Assembly: GCA_038502055.1 (NCBI GenBank)
Contig: JAXRKN010000018.1
Coordinates: 434,001-498,000 of the forward strand
Direction of reading: 5' to 3'
Source: Tanytarsus gracilentus
Lineage: Eukaryota; Arthropoda; Insecta; Diptera; Chironomidae
Length of the DNA: 64,000 bases
In this document: positions 45,148-55,711 of the stretch, one piece after another
Layout of the letters: the number at the start of each line of letters is the position of its first letter
Numbering within the stretch: position 1 is the stretch's first letter
The notes under the pieces: model-generated
Databases searched by the model: none
Seen by the model: only the letters and a program-made list of their open reading frames with translations
Told to the model about the DNA's origin: nothing
Program-made: the position numbers and the translations under genes

Positions 45148-45839
45148 GAAGAAATATTTTAAATTTTGTTTTGTAAACAAACTCGAGTGCGTTCAGTGAA
45201 ACAAAATTTGTCCATTTGGCTTTGCTCTAAGATTTGAATTTTTAAAATACGTTACAGTTAAAAAAACAATTTGAATTTTTAAAATACGTAACAGTTAAAA
45301 AACGATTTGAAATTATTTTTTTTAATAAATTTATTCTGTAATTTTTAAACTAGGTATAGGTGAACTCGAAAGCTTTTACGCTTCAACATTTTTAAATTAA
45401 AAAAATTACTTAATGATTCAAAAATGAAATTTTCTTATTAATAATTTCACTTTCATCTCATTTGAGTCATTATCATGCAAAGTATGTAAAAAATGTTGCC
45501 GATGACGACAAGAAAATATTTTGTACGTCTTGAATGTTTATCGCAAAGTCATCAGATTACAAAATTAATAGCTCGAAGAAGTCACTCGACTCATAACAAC
45601 TCGATCATTCTCAATGTGTTGGTGATGAAAAACGAGAGAAGTGACAAAAGTGTTGAGACTGACTTGGAATTGAAGTTCATTTGAAGTTTTGAGTTTGAGC
45701 TGAAAAGATCTGAAAAGGATAAAAATAAATTGATTTAAAAAAAAGAGAAAAAGATTAATTAATTAAGTGTTAATCAACTAAATAAATTATTTTCTGAAAA
45801 AAAAACATTTTTCGAAAAATTAAAGTGAAAATTTCAAAA
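45148..45839. other. Intergenic, no gene recognised
   Basis: It contains a direct duplication of about 40 bp (GAATTTTTAAAATACGTTAC and GAATTTTTAAAATACGTAAC, each followed by AGTTAAAAAA) at about 45233-45312. A 63-codon frame at 45493 lacks any supporting feature. Confidence 0.45.
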
Positions 45840-46275
45840 ATGACGTAAGACCTCAAACTTTTAATTTTTTTAATTAATTATTTAAATTTTTAATTTATTG
45901 ATTAAATTTCTTTTAAGAAAATTAACTCTCATCGCTCTCATCGTCCTCGTCGCCTTGATGACTCACGGCAATGCTGGGAAAATAAAGAATAAAATCACCG
46001 AAATCAAACGCGAGACATTGTATGTAGCTCTCGAAGCGGACATGAGATTCAACACCGACTTTTCCAATGTCAGAATTGGCTGCATAATGGAAACTGTTCG
46101 AACATTTAATGCCGGCGACAGTTTCGATGATCTCAAAGAAGCAGCGAACATCGCAAACGAAGTGTGCGCAGTTTATGAATTTTTCTTATCACCAATTGTA
46201 CTTTGCTTTTTAGTCATCATCATCTTTGTGTCGGCTATCCTTTGCGTTGCTAAATTTTGCTGTCGAATTTATTAA
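45840..46275 (+). CDS. Small single-pass membrane protein with signal peptide
   Basis: Exon 1 is only 5 nt (45840-45844, ATGAC) and joins exon 2 (45918-46275) to give 120 residues. The spliced start MTKLTLIALIVLVALMTHG is a signal peptide. The ectodomain is short with two cysteines (RIGCIMETV, NEVCAVYEF). A TM helix (PIVLCFLVIIIFVSAILC) and a tail CCRIY follow. The start is inferred because exon 2 lacks an upstream ATG and the 5-nt exon has a GTAAGA donor. Family unknown. Confidence 0.6.
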
Positions 46276-46358
46276 GTTCGAAATTATGTAAAAATGAAGA
46301 AAATTTTATTCACTTTAAAATTTACAAATAAAATTCAGATAAAAATCATTTGATTTTT

Positions 46359-49186
46359 TTAAACGGCGCCAATTTCAGGAAAAGGTGAAGTTTCAGCGAG
46401 GTCTATATCATTTGAGTTGAGTCCTGAATCATCAAAGCAGCTTGCTAAATTTGGTCCGGCCAACCCTTTTCTCATGTTTGTGTTGTGTTGACTGAGAATG
46501 TCTGAAAGTAATTAAGTTAAAATTAATTTCAATTTTAAAGTTAAAAAAATTATTTCTCACCTTCTAAGACAGTCACGAATTTGTTGACACTCTTAAACTT
46601 AAACTTGCATTCTTCCAATTGTTTTTTAATATTAAAGTCAATCTCTTTACATTGATCGGCTTGAGAGAAGAAAAATTCATAATAATCAAAATCACTTTCT
46701 ACTGCCTTTCCAGGGTTGTAATCGACATCAATTTTTGTGCAGTTTGGACTCAATCCTTTTTTGACTTTTCCACGTGAACAAGCCTCCCACAAATGAACGT
46801 ATCTCGATCGACACTCTTGAAGCAATCCAAAGCCATTATTTTGATTTTCTTTGCATGCGTTGTCGTTAATAAGAAGCTGATTTATTTTTCGATTTAAAAT
46901 CGTTAACTCATTTTTGCAAGCACTAACGTCGTTTCCGCATTTGTTTAATCTTTCTCTTAACAAATTAATTTCGGTGGTTGAATTACTCGGTTTGCATCCT
47001 CCAGGTTTGTTGTTGCACTCTTTAAGGTTCAGTTCACAACTTTTTAATGTAATCGAAATTTTTGCCTTGTTCTGCTCGCACTCAAGTCCATTATTTTTTT
47101 CAATCTGAAGAGTGTTCGTGCATTTTTTTAAATCTTTGACTGTTTTGTTATACGATGCTACATAACTGTCGGTTGAAGGACATGCAATTAAGTCTTCTGG
47201 ATTCATTGGAAGTTTAGGACAAGCAGGGCATTCAAAAGATTCAAGAGGAACGATTTTATCTTTGCACTTTTGAATCTAAAAAAATACAAGTAAAAAAATT
47301 ATTTAAAAAATTTTCCTCTCTATTTTTTACTTTTGTTGTGTTTCTAATTTTTTTTAGGGTTTCAATTTTTTCTTTGATTAAATTTTTTGAAAATCCATAG
47401 TGATTTTAAGATTTTTTAAAATTTCAAAAATTAGAGTAAAAATTAGAGAGAGAGGGATCTTGTACTAAAATGCAATGAATTAAAAAATAAGAGAAATGTT
47501 ACTAAAATACGGTGAACAAAAATTTTAAGGAGAGAGCTTGTACTAAAGTCCTGTACTAAAGTTTAAAACATTAAAAATTAAAAGAAATCTTGTACTAATA
47601 TTCAATGAATTAAAAAATGAGAGCGAAAAATCTTTTACCAAAGTTTTGTACTAATTTAAAAATGTTTTTGCAAATATAAAAAAAGGGAGAAATTTTTTTT
47701 AAAAGACGTTAATTTAAAAAATAAAATTTCAACTCACAATCACTTCATAACTTTGAACCTCGAACTTCAATAGTTCAATTAACTTTTCGAGTGCCGCATT
47801 TGGTCCGCTCTCATTTGCTTTCCTTTCAGTCCTCAATTTGAATTCGTTGAAAGTTTTTTTGAAATCATTTGAACTTTCATTGCATTCATCGTAGTCTTTT
47901 TTGAGATTTGCATTATCTCGCTCCAATTTATTGATTCTTTGCTGCAATTCTCTGATTTGTTGTTGAAAATCAATTTTCTCATACTCCAACTGCACATTTT
48001 GGTTTCTAAGTTGTTTATTTTCCTCTTCATGTTTGGAGAAACTTTGAAAAATGTCTCTGAGAATAACAATTGATGTTGAATTAAAGCTCGTGAAAAAAAA
48101 CCTCTTAATAATTTTCAAGTCCTCATCGTTTTCCATGCAGCCGCCGCTTTCGATGCTTTGCACAAGTTTTTGAACTTTTTCTTTTGTGTCTGCAACCTCG
48201 TAAACAATTTTTTTACAACTCTGTCCAAGCAAGTCAATGTGATTGAGATCGTAAAGATTGCTGAAGACATCGGGAAAAATGAATGCGATTGGATTGTTGT
48301 TAAGACTGATGGTTTTGAGTGATGGATTTCCCTTAAACAAATTACTTTCAAGATCGGTGATTTTATTGCCATAAAGGAAAAGATATTGAAGATATCTAAA
48401 AGGCCTTAAATCATCGCCCTTAAGTTCCTTCAAACCAACGCCTTCAATTGCGATGCTCTTGAGGTTAGGAAAAATTTTGTCAATTCCTTTCGGGATTTTT
48501 TCCATTTTGCCATTGCGGAACATTATTGCGGTGACATCTTTGTTGGAATTATAATTGAAATGAGATCCTTCAACCTTGTCAATGGTGTCCATGTCTTTTA
48601 CATTTTTAACGTTGCAAACGTAAACGTCACCAACCTTTGACCAAGTATCAGGTTTAAATTCACATTGAAGAATGTTTTGGGATGAATATGAAAAGGCGGT
48701 CGACGATGCGATGAACGCCGAGATTATGAGAAGGCTATTCGTTTTCGAGAGGAAGAAAAATATTTTAGTTAAAATTATTTTTTTGAATATTTTGGTAATT
48801 TAAAAAAGTTTTAGTTTATTCTTATTTTAAATTATTTTATGGTTAAAAAATTAAAAACACTTTTAAACAAAATTAACCCCTTTTTAAAATTTTCTGATCG
48901 GTCTTTAATTTTTTGTTAATTTATTTTCCATTAATTAATAATTTAAGAATCACAATTCTCTTAAACTTCACTTTTTCAACTTCCAATCAGAGATGGACAA
49001 TTAAATGATAATCGCGTAAAAATTACATTACAAAAAATTAATTCATTACATTTTCATACAAAAATCGTGTAATATTACAAAACTAAATTATAATACATGT
49101 AATTTTTCTGTAATTGCCCATCACTGGTTCTATTTAATTTTAGGCTAAGTTATTTAATTTTCTTCTTACCTTATTTTAAGCTTCAT
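46359..49186 (-). CDS. Secreted LRR-coiled-coil protein, LRIM/APL1-like layout
   Basis: Exons 49170-49186 (17 nt), 47738-48734, 46561-47275 and 46359-46501 give 623 residues. The spliced start MKLKISLLIISAFIASSTA is a signal peptide. An N-cap with two cysteines (LQCEFKPD...VYVCNVKN) leads into about four LRRs (IFPNLKSIAIEGVGLKELKG; NPSLKTISLNNNPIAFIF). A Cys pair follows (GQSCKK...GGCMEN), then a coiled coil (QQQIRELQQRINKLERDNAN). Next comes a second coiled region with many cysteines (LKKCTNTL, LECEQNKAK, LKECNNKPGGCK). The C-terminus has no TM. Signal, LRR, Cys cluster and coiled coil without an anchor is the layout of mosquito LRIM1/APL1, which hold TEP1 in haemolymph. The resemblance is architectural, and a TEP gene lies 6.5 kb away. 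Confidence 0.8.
48988..49126. mobile_element. hAT-like MITE, CAGAGATGGGCAATTAC family
   Basis: It starts CAGAGATGGACAATTAA and ends GTAATTGCCCATCACTG. It lies in intron 1 of the LRR gene. No clear target duplication was seen. Confidence 0.65.
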
Positions 49187-49267
49187 CTCACCTTTTTTGT
49201 TCATTTAAAAAATTCAAACTTACTTCAAAGTTGATTGAGAACTGAAATAAAACACTTGAAACATCTC

Positions 49268-49275
49268 ATTTTATA
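49268..49275 (-). promoter_or_regulatory. TATA box of the secreted LRR gene
   Basis: TATAAAAT on the minus strand lies about 80 bp upstream of the ATG at 49186, followed by TCAGTTCTC, an arthropod-type initiator. Confidence 0.5.
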
Positions 49276-49457
49276 CAATTTTTTGTCGAGAAAATTTTCG
49301 TTTCAAATTTTAAGGGGAAATTTATACAAAATTATTCTCTCATTAAGGGGAAGTAAAAATTGAGAAGCTTTCGTAGAGGAGAAAAAGTTTAAATTGTGTA
49401 AATGTTTGTGTTATCAATTTTTTCATGAAAAAGATGAAATAATTTAAAAATTTTATG

Positions 49458-49603
49458 CAGAGATGAGCAATTACATTGGAATCGAGTAAAAATTACATTA
49501 TAATGCATTACAAAAATTAATTAATTACATTTTCATACGAAATTCATGTAATTTCCCAAAATTTAATTAGAATAAAAGTATTTTTTGTAATTGTCCATTT
49601 CTG
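49458..49603. mobile_element. hAT-like MITE, CAGAGATGGGCAATTAC family
   Basis: It starts CAGAGATGAGCAATTACATT and ends GTAATTGTCCATTTCTG. Flanks ATTTTATG and ATTGCATG match at 6 of 8 positions, a possible decayed target duplication. Confidence 0.7.
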
Positions 49604-50317
49604 ATTGCATGTAAGATTAACTTCTAGTTATAAATTTTTGGGATTTTAAAAATTATTGGAATAATTAAATTTTTTAAAATAAATTTCTTAATAAAACTGA
49701 ATTTTAAAAACATTTAAAATATTCTGATTAATTTAAATTATTAACTTTTTTGAGAAAAAAAATACAAAATTTTTAAAAACAATTCTTTAGAAGAAATAAT
49801 AAACAAATTTACTTCTCCAGAAACACAAAATTATTGTGCAAAACCCATTTTTTCTCACGAATTTTTGAGAGAGATTTCTCTGTAAAATTAAATTCTGTAT
49901 TTCTTCAAAAATGATAAGACAAATTATTTTTTTTCTTGCGAATTACGAAATTTTACTCAACAATCAAATTTTAGGAGCGTGATTTTAAATTAATTGTGCG
50001 TGTTCGACCTCAAGGTGAAAACTCCGATTTAAGCAAAATTTATGATTTTTCTGATAATGTCTAAGAAATTTTGTTCTCTCAGAATCGCTTGAATTATTTT
50101 CCATTAAAATTGACTTTAATCTTTTTCAGTCCTAACTCAATTATAAATTTTTTTATTTGTGTTTCAACAATTTTTGTAGAGTTCATAAAAAAATAAGGCT
50201 TGGTGTAAAAATTTAAAGAGTAAAAATCAAAAAATAATATTTAAAATTTAATTTTTATTCAATTTAATTTATTATAAAAATTAAAATTACAAAAAACTTT
50301 TTCTTGAATTTTGTGGT
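49604..50317. other. Intergenic, no gene recognised
   Basis: AT-rich DNA between the LRR gene promoter and the 3' end of the DM9-coiled-coil gene. I see no coding region, repeat or structured element in it. Confidence 0.5.
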
Positions 50318-51581
50318 TTACTTTTCGAATGGTTTTGGTGTTGGATTGCTGGTGCCAAGAATGAAATCATTTGCCGCATTTCTTATCTGCACAACTTTGT
50401 TATATTGTCGACTCTCCTCGTCTCTGATGTAATTTAAACAAGCGTTGAAGTCGTCCCCGGATGAAAAATCATTTGATGATCTTGTGGTGGTTCGATAGGT
50501 TGTTGAAGGTGGATAAGGTCTTGAAGTTGTTGGACAATCAGGTTTGCAGTTATTAACTTGATTTTGAAGTTGTAAATTTTCAACTTTTGCCGCTTTATTT
50601 TCGGCCTCTAAATTTGAAATTTTAGCTTCTGCTTCATTAAGTTTATTTTGAATGTTTTGAAGGCGGTCTTGAATTTGAGCTTCGATATTTGACTTGCATT
50701 TTTGTAGATTTCCTTCACATTCTCCAAGATTATTTTTTAGATTTTTGTTTAAATCGCCGAGATTTTCAATCTCTTTGTCGGCTGAATTTACAACGGCTTC
50801 ATTTTGAGTTAAGTTAAATTTAGCTATGGCCAAGTTTGTCTGGCAAGTTTCTAACTCTTTTCCACTTTTGCATGGTTTTGGTTTGCAGGTTAGAACATCG
50901 TAACTGTCGACAGACATCACAGCACTTCCTACCGTCACCACATGAAGAATTTTATCCTCAATAAATCCAACTAAAGCCTGTTCGTCATTGTCACGTCCAA
51001 TCGGATGCTCGTTGACGAAAACTGAATTCGGTATGCACTCTTGATCCGTAGATTCAACCCAATCGTAGGTATTTAATTCGTCGGCGACTAAATATTGAAA
51101 GTTTCTTAAGAGAACTCTCTGCTTAGCGTAAAATTTTTCGTCTTCAATTCGCCCGGAAACGTAAACACCATCGATAGTCGCGCGTCCAACGTAAGTTTGC
51201 TTATTGGTTTTGGTGACACCAGCTTTAATGCCGTTTTGTTCAATGTCGGCTTGATTTTTATAGAGACGCCAGTTGGCTAAAGGACAAAAAGAAATTAAAA
51301 TTATTTAAAAACTTGAAAAATATTTTTAAAAATTTAATTTTATTAAAATTAATAAAAATTATTTAAAATAATAATTTAAAAAAATTAAAATTGAAATTAT
51401 TAAATTAATAAAAATTATTTTAAAAAATTAAAATTATAACAAAAATTGAAAAGTTTAATTACATTTTTTTATATAAATTTAACTTCAATTTATTAAATTT
51501 TTACTCACCACATTCAGCACTCGACCGCCCCACGAATAAAATCATCACCGTAAATACCACGAAAAGTGTGTAAAGCTTCAT
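50318..51581 (-). CDS. Secreted DM9-like protein with coiled coil and Thr/Ser-rich linker
   Basis: Exon 1 (51509-51581) and exon 2 (50318-51276) give 343 residues. The signal peptide is MKLYTLFVVFTVMILFVG. Residues about 27-150 resemble two DM9 units: IKAGVTKTNKQTYVGRA...GVYVSGRIEDEKF, and IPNSVFVNEHPIGRD...MSVDSYDVLTC. Then comes a Cys-containing coiled coil (NLGECEGNLQKCKSNI; EAEAKISNLEAENKAAK), a linker (TTSRPYPPSTTYRTTTRSS) likely to be O-glycosylated, and a short helical end. The joining of DM9 units with a secreted coiled coil differs from the cytosolic-type DM9 protein at 29736-31635. It probably forms multimers in haemolymph or on matrices (inference). Confidence 0.75.
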
Positions 51582-52107
51582 TTTGATATTTTTGTGTTTT
51601 CTGTTGGACAGTCAAGATGAAACTGGGAGGTTTTAATTGTTGCCTTATAAATAAAAAAAAATTGAGAGGCAAAATAAAAATAGGGGAAAAGTTTGAGAGA
51701 ATTGAATGAGTGAGAATTTAATTTGAATTATTTTAAAAATTTTTTGACTCATTAAAAATATTATGACTCATGTTTAATGTTTTGGGTGACAATAATATTT
51801 ATTTTTTTACTAAAACGTAATTTAAATATTATCTAGGAAATTTTAAATTTAACAAGAATTTTTTGGAGGATTTCTTCTAATTTTCAATTTTAAGAGAAAA
51901 TTGAAATAAATTCCTTGATAAGAAAAATTCAAAAGGGAAAATTATTTTTGTCATGCTTTCGTTAAATAAACGGAATTCCCCATCGCTTATCTTCCTTCTT
52001 GTCCAAATGTGTGATGATTAAAAGAGAGAATATAATTTGAATAAAGTTGATTATCGGTTATCAGTTCTCATGCAAACTTCAGTAACGCTTAACATAAGAA
52101 ATAGAAG

Positions 52108-53600
52108 ATGAATTATTTGTGGGTTTTTCTAATTTTTATTCCATTAATTAGAACAGGTGAGGTTGATAGTTTTTTAAAATGACAAAATTGTAAATTTTAT
52201 TAAAAATATTTTTCTAAGGAAATTTAAAACTTTTTTAAAATATTTTAAATTTTCTTATAAATTAATTTTATTAAATTTAATTATTTAAAATGTTTAAATT
52301 AAAAAAAATATTAAAATTTAATTCTCAAGCAGCTCCATCAACATCTACGCCGCCTATTAGAATTTGTTCTTTGTACGATGAAGAAAGTTATCGAATTTTC
52401 AATGGACGCGATGCGGATCTTCTCGATCATCCTTGGTATGCTTTACTTAAAATCACCGTAAATGGAGAAGAAATTCGATGTGGAGGAAGTTTAATTGGGG
52501 AAGAGTATGTGCTGACAGGTATGAAAAATAACTTAATTAAATATTTTCTTTAAAAATTTAAAAAATTAATCAATGGACTTCCAAAATAAAAATTAAAAAA
52601 TCCGAGTTTCCACCCCTGAAAAAAATTAATATAAACTTTTAATTATTACTATAATTCTCTCACAAATTACACTAAAGCCGCTCACTGTTTTTCCTCACTC
52701 CCAAATTTCGCAAATTCCAACGAGTTTTTCGATCCACCTGAGGTTCAAGTTATTCTCGGCGAGCACAATACAAACACGAATCCCGACATTGATTCATACG
52801 ATGAAAATTTACAAACAACATTTGCCATTTTTAAAGTCGCCCACATTGCGATTCCGATGACATTCGACAGGAAACGAGACCGTGAAGATTACTCATATGA
52901 TGTTGCGCTAATTAAATTGAAAGGAAATGCACCGAGAAGAGAAAATATTGAGCCGATTTGCTTGCCAAATGATGAAGTGCTGGGAATTAATTTAGAGGGA
53001 AAAAGATTGACGGCCGCGGGATTTGGTATGCTTGAAATTTTTTAAGTTTTAATCTCATTAAAAATTCTAATATCAAGGTCGAACCGAGTCCGTTCAACTT
53101 TCTGATAAGAAGAAGCTAACTGACATGACCGTGATAAGTGAAAAAGTGTGCGAAAATATGTACATTAATAAACCCATGAAAAATGGGAAAATTCTCAAAA
53201 TAAATGGAGAAAATCAGGTGAGAATTTTTTTGAAAAAAAAACCGTTTGAAATTTATAATTTCTTTTAAAAATAATTAGTTGTGTGCCACTGATCTAAAAG
53301 CAGATACTTGGTATGATAAAAAAAAATTCAATTAAATAAAATTCAGTTAATAAAATTTTAATTTTCAGCAATGGCGATTCAGGTAAATTTTAAATCGTTT
53401 TAAATAATTTTTGACTTCATTCTTATCACTTAGGCGGTCCATTCGTATTTAAAAATCGCTTTCTGATGGGAATTGTGTCAGCGGGTGCTAACGAATGTGG
53501 AGATAAAAATTATCCTGCGGTTTTCACAAAAATCAACACTGAAATAATTGAATGGATTCAAGAAGTGATTGAAAGCTACGATCAGCAAAATGAAGTTTAA
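52108..53600 (+). CDS. Secreted trypsin-like serine protease
   Basis: Exons 52108-52156, 52330-52518, 52678-53025, 53078-53217, 53279-53310, 53369-53382 and 53434-53600 give 312 residues. The signal peptide is MNYLWVFLIFIPLIRTAA. A short propeptide with one cysteine (RICSLYDEE) precedes a probable activation cut at YR|IFNGRDA. The triad is complete: LTAAHCF (His), YSYDVALIKL (Asp) and CNGDSGGPF (Ser). The D before TCNGDSGG marks trypsin-like specificity. No CLIP domain is seen, though the disulphide-linked propeptide is similar in style. The active-site Ser codon lies on a 14-nt micro-exon. It stands between the LRR/DM9 secreted genes and the TEP. A role in a haemolymph cascade is possible but unproved. 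Confidence 0.92.
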
Positions 53601-53753
53601 CAAAAGACAAGGGTTCAATTCAAAAATTATCAAATTATTCAAATTTTTGTATATTTCAATATTTCACAATAAAATTTATTAGGAACAAAATTATAATTTT
53701 TTTGGGGGTGTCACAAGATTAAAGTTAATTACAGAAATTTTTTTAAGCTTATC

Positions 53754-55190
53754 AAAAGTGGATTAAAAGTGGAAATTTTTAACTGACTTGCGCCTTTATA
53801 TTCAATGATAAGCTCTTATTAGTTTCACAAGAGGGGTCTTAGCTATTTAAGTGTCATCCCATGCACTTCCTATGTAGTGTCACCACCTTATTGGGCCTCA
53901 TAGGAAAGGCCGATTCTCAACAGAGCAAGTTCTACCACATTTTCTGAATCTCGTTTACGTCAAGCGTTATTCATCAAAGGGCCTACTCACAGTCTATGAA
54001 CGCAAGCCGCTCCGGTAAGATTCCCATGAATCCACCTTACGACCAGTCCACAGACCGAACTCAGTGAGTAGATGCTGAGAAATCAACTTTCGAGCGAAAA
54101 AGGTCATCATGCGACCTTTACCTGATTTGAACACAGGACTCGAGAGTAGGCATGTTTCATTTCACACCGTTTCCACAGTGAAACACACCCATGCCACTGA
54201 TCCACTTGACCAATGACACGATGACTCAGCATAAAAGTGGATTAAAAGTGGAAATTTTTAACTGACTTGCGCCTTTATATTCAATGATAAGCTCTTATTA
54301 GTTTCACAAGAGGGGTCTTAGCTATTTAAGTGTCATCCCATGCACTTCCTATGTAGTGTCACCACCTTATTGGGCCTCATAGGAAAGGCCGATTCTCAAC
54401 AGAGCAAGTTCTACCACATTTTCTGAATCTCGTTTACGTCAAGCGTTATTCATCAAAGGGCCTACTCACAGTCTATGAACGCAAGCCGCTCCGGTAAGAT
54501 TCCCATGAATCCACCTTACGACCAGTCCACAGACCGAACTCAGTGAGTAGATGCTGAGAAATCAACTTTCGAGCGAAAAAGGTCATCATGCGACCTTTAC
54601 CTGATTTGAACACAGGACTCGAGAGTAGGCATGTTTCATTTCACACCGTTTCCACAGTGAAACACACCCATGCCACTGATCCACTTGACCAATGACACGA
54701 TGACTCAGCATAAAAGTGGATTAAAAGTGGAAATTTTTAACTGACTTGCGCCTTTATATTCAATGATAAGCTCTTATTAGTTTCACAAGAGGGGTCTTAG
54801 CTATTTAAGTGTCATCCCATGCACTTCCTATGTAGTGTCACCACCTTATTGGGCCTCATAGGAAAGGCCGATTCTCAACAGAGCAAGTTCTACCACATTT
54901 TCTGAATCTCGTTTACGTCAAGCGTTATTCATCAAAGGGCCTACTCACAGTCTATGAACGCAAGCCGCTCCGGTAAGATTCCCATGAATCCACCTTACGA
55001 CCAGTCCACAGACCGAACTCAGTGAGTAGATGCTGAGAAATCAACTTTCGAGCGAAAAAGGTCATCATGCGACCTTTACCTGATTTGAACACAGGACTCG
55101 AGAGTAGGCATGTTTCATTTCACACCGTTTCCACAGTGAAACACACCCATGCCACTGATCCACTTGACCAATGACACGATGACTCAGCAT
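53754..55190 (-). repeat. Three identical 479-bp tandem copies of a tRNA-promoter (SINE-like) unit
   Basis: The units start at 53754, 54233 and 54712, have the same length, and show no difference that I could find. They are much more GC-rich than their surroundings. On the minus strand each unit carries a box A (TGGTCAAGTGG, third copy 55160-55170) and, 70 bp on, a box B (GTTCAAATC, 55082-55090), the internal promoter of tRNA-type pol III genes. Between the boxes a hairpin GGCATG...CATGCC can form. No protein frame was recognised. It is best read as a tRNA-derived SINE in tandem, or a recently amplified satellite based on one. Confidence 0.7.
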
Positions 55191-55427
55191 CAGTTTCTGA
55201 AATTCCCAATAAATTAATTTTATATGAACCAATTTAGGAATGATGATAACAGCCTGGACTTTATTTTTTAATATTTTTTTTGTGTATTTAAAGCGAATTA
55301 AGGAAATTTATTAAATTATGTGAATGTTGCGAGTTTTCAATGTATTGAAATAATTCCTAAATGTTTTTTAAAAATATTTAAGCATTTATTTTTGTTTAAA
55401 TTAATGTAAAACTTTAAATTTTATATT

Positions 55428-55505
55428 CAGAGATGGGCAATTACATTGTAATCGATTTTTTACATTGTAATTTTTACTCGATTAAAATGTAATTTCCCAA
55501 CTCTG
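55428..55505. mobile_element. 78-bp palindromic MITE, CAGAGATGGGCAATTAC family
   Basis: It starts CAGAGATGGGCAATTACATT and ends GTAATTTCCCAACTCTG. The palindrome extends into the flanks (ATATT...AATAT). Confidence 0.65.
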
Positions 55506-55647
55506 AATATAATTGGAAAGTTTAAATAATAAACTGAGAGTTTCAGCATATAAAAATTCTAAAGAGAGGACAAAATATTTCTCTTAAATTTCAGTACTAA
55601 GTTAGAGTGGGGGCTTATAGGAGAAGAAACTGCAAACATTCATTGTG

Positions 55648-55655
55648 TATAAAAG
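55648..55655 (+). promoter_or_regulatory. TATA box of the TEP gene
   Basis: TATAAAAG lies 64 bp before the ATG at 55712, with a TTCAGTTTATTC initiator-like stretch about 30 bp downstream. Confidence 0.65.
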
Positions 55656-55711
55656 GAATTGAAAACCGAAAAAAAAATTCAGTTTATTCTAAACTTTCAA
55701 GCAAAAGAGAA

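Noticed and set aside
45493..45684. 63-codon plus-strand frame
   Set aside because: No recognisable feature or conserved start. It may be spurious.
49305..49350. GGGGAAATTT near the LRR promoter as an NF-kB site
   Set aside because: It does not fit Dorsal or Relish consensus well enough, and such AT-rich matches are common by chance.
53754..55190. Possible rRNA or protein-coding origin of the GC-rich tandem units
   Set aside because: No frame spans a unit and I recognise no rRNA core sequence. The box A/box B spacing favours a tRNA-promoter origin.
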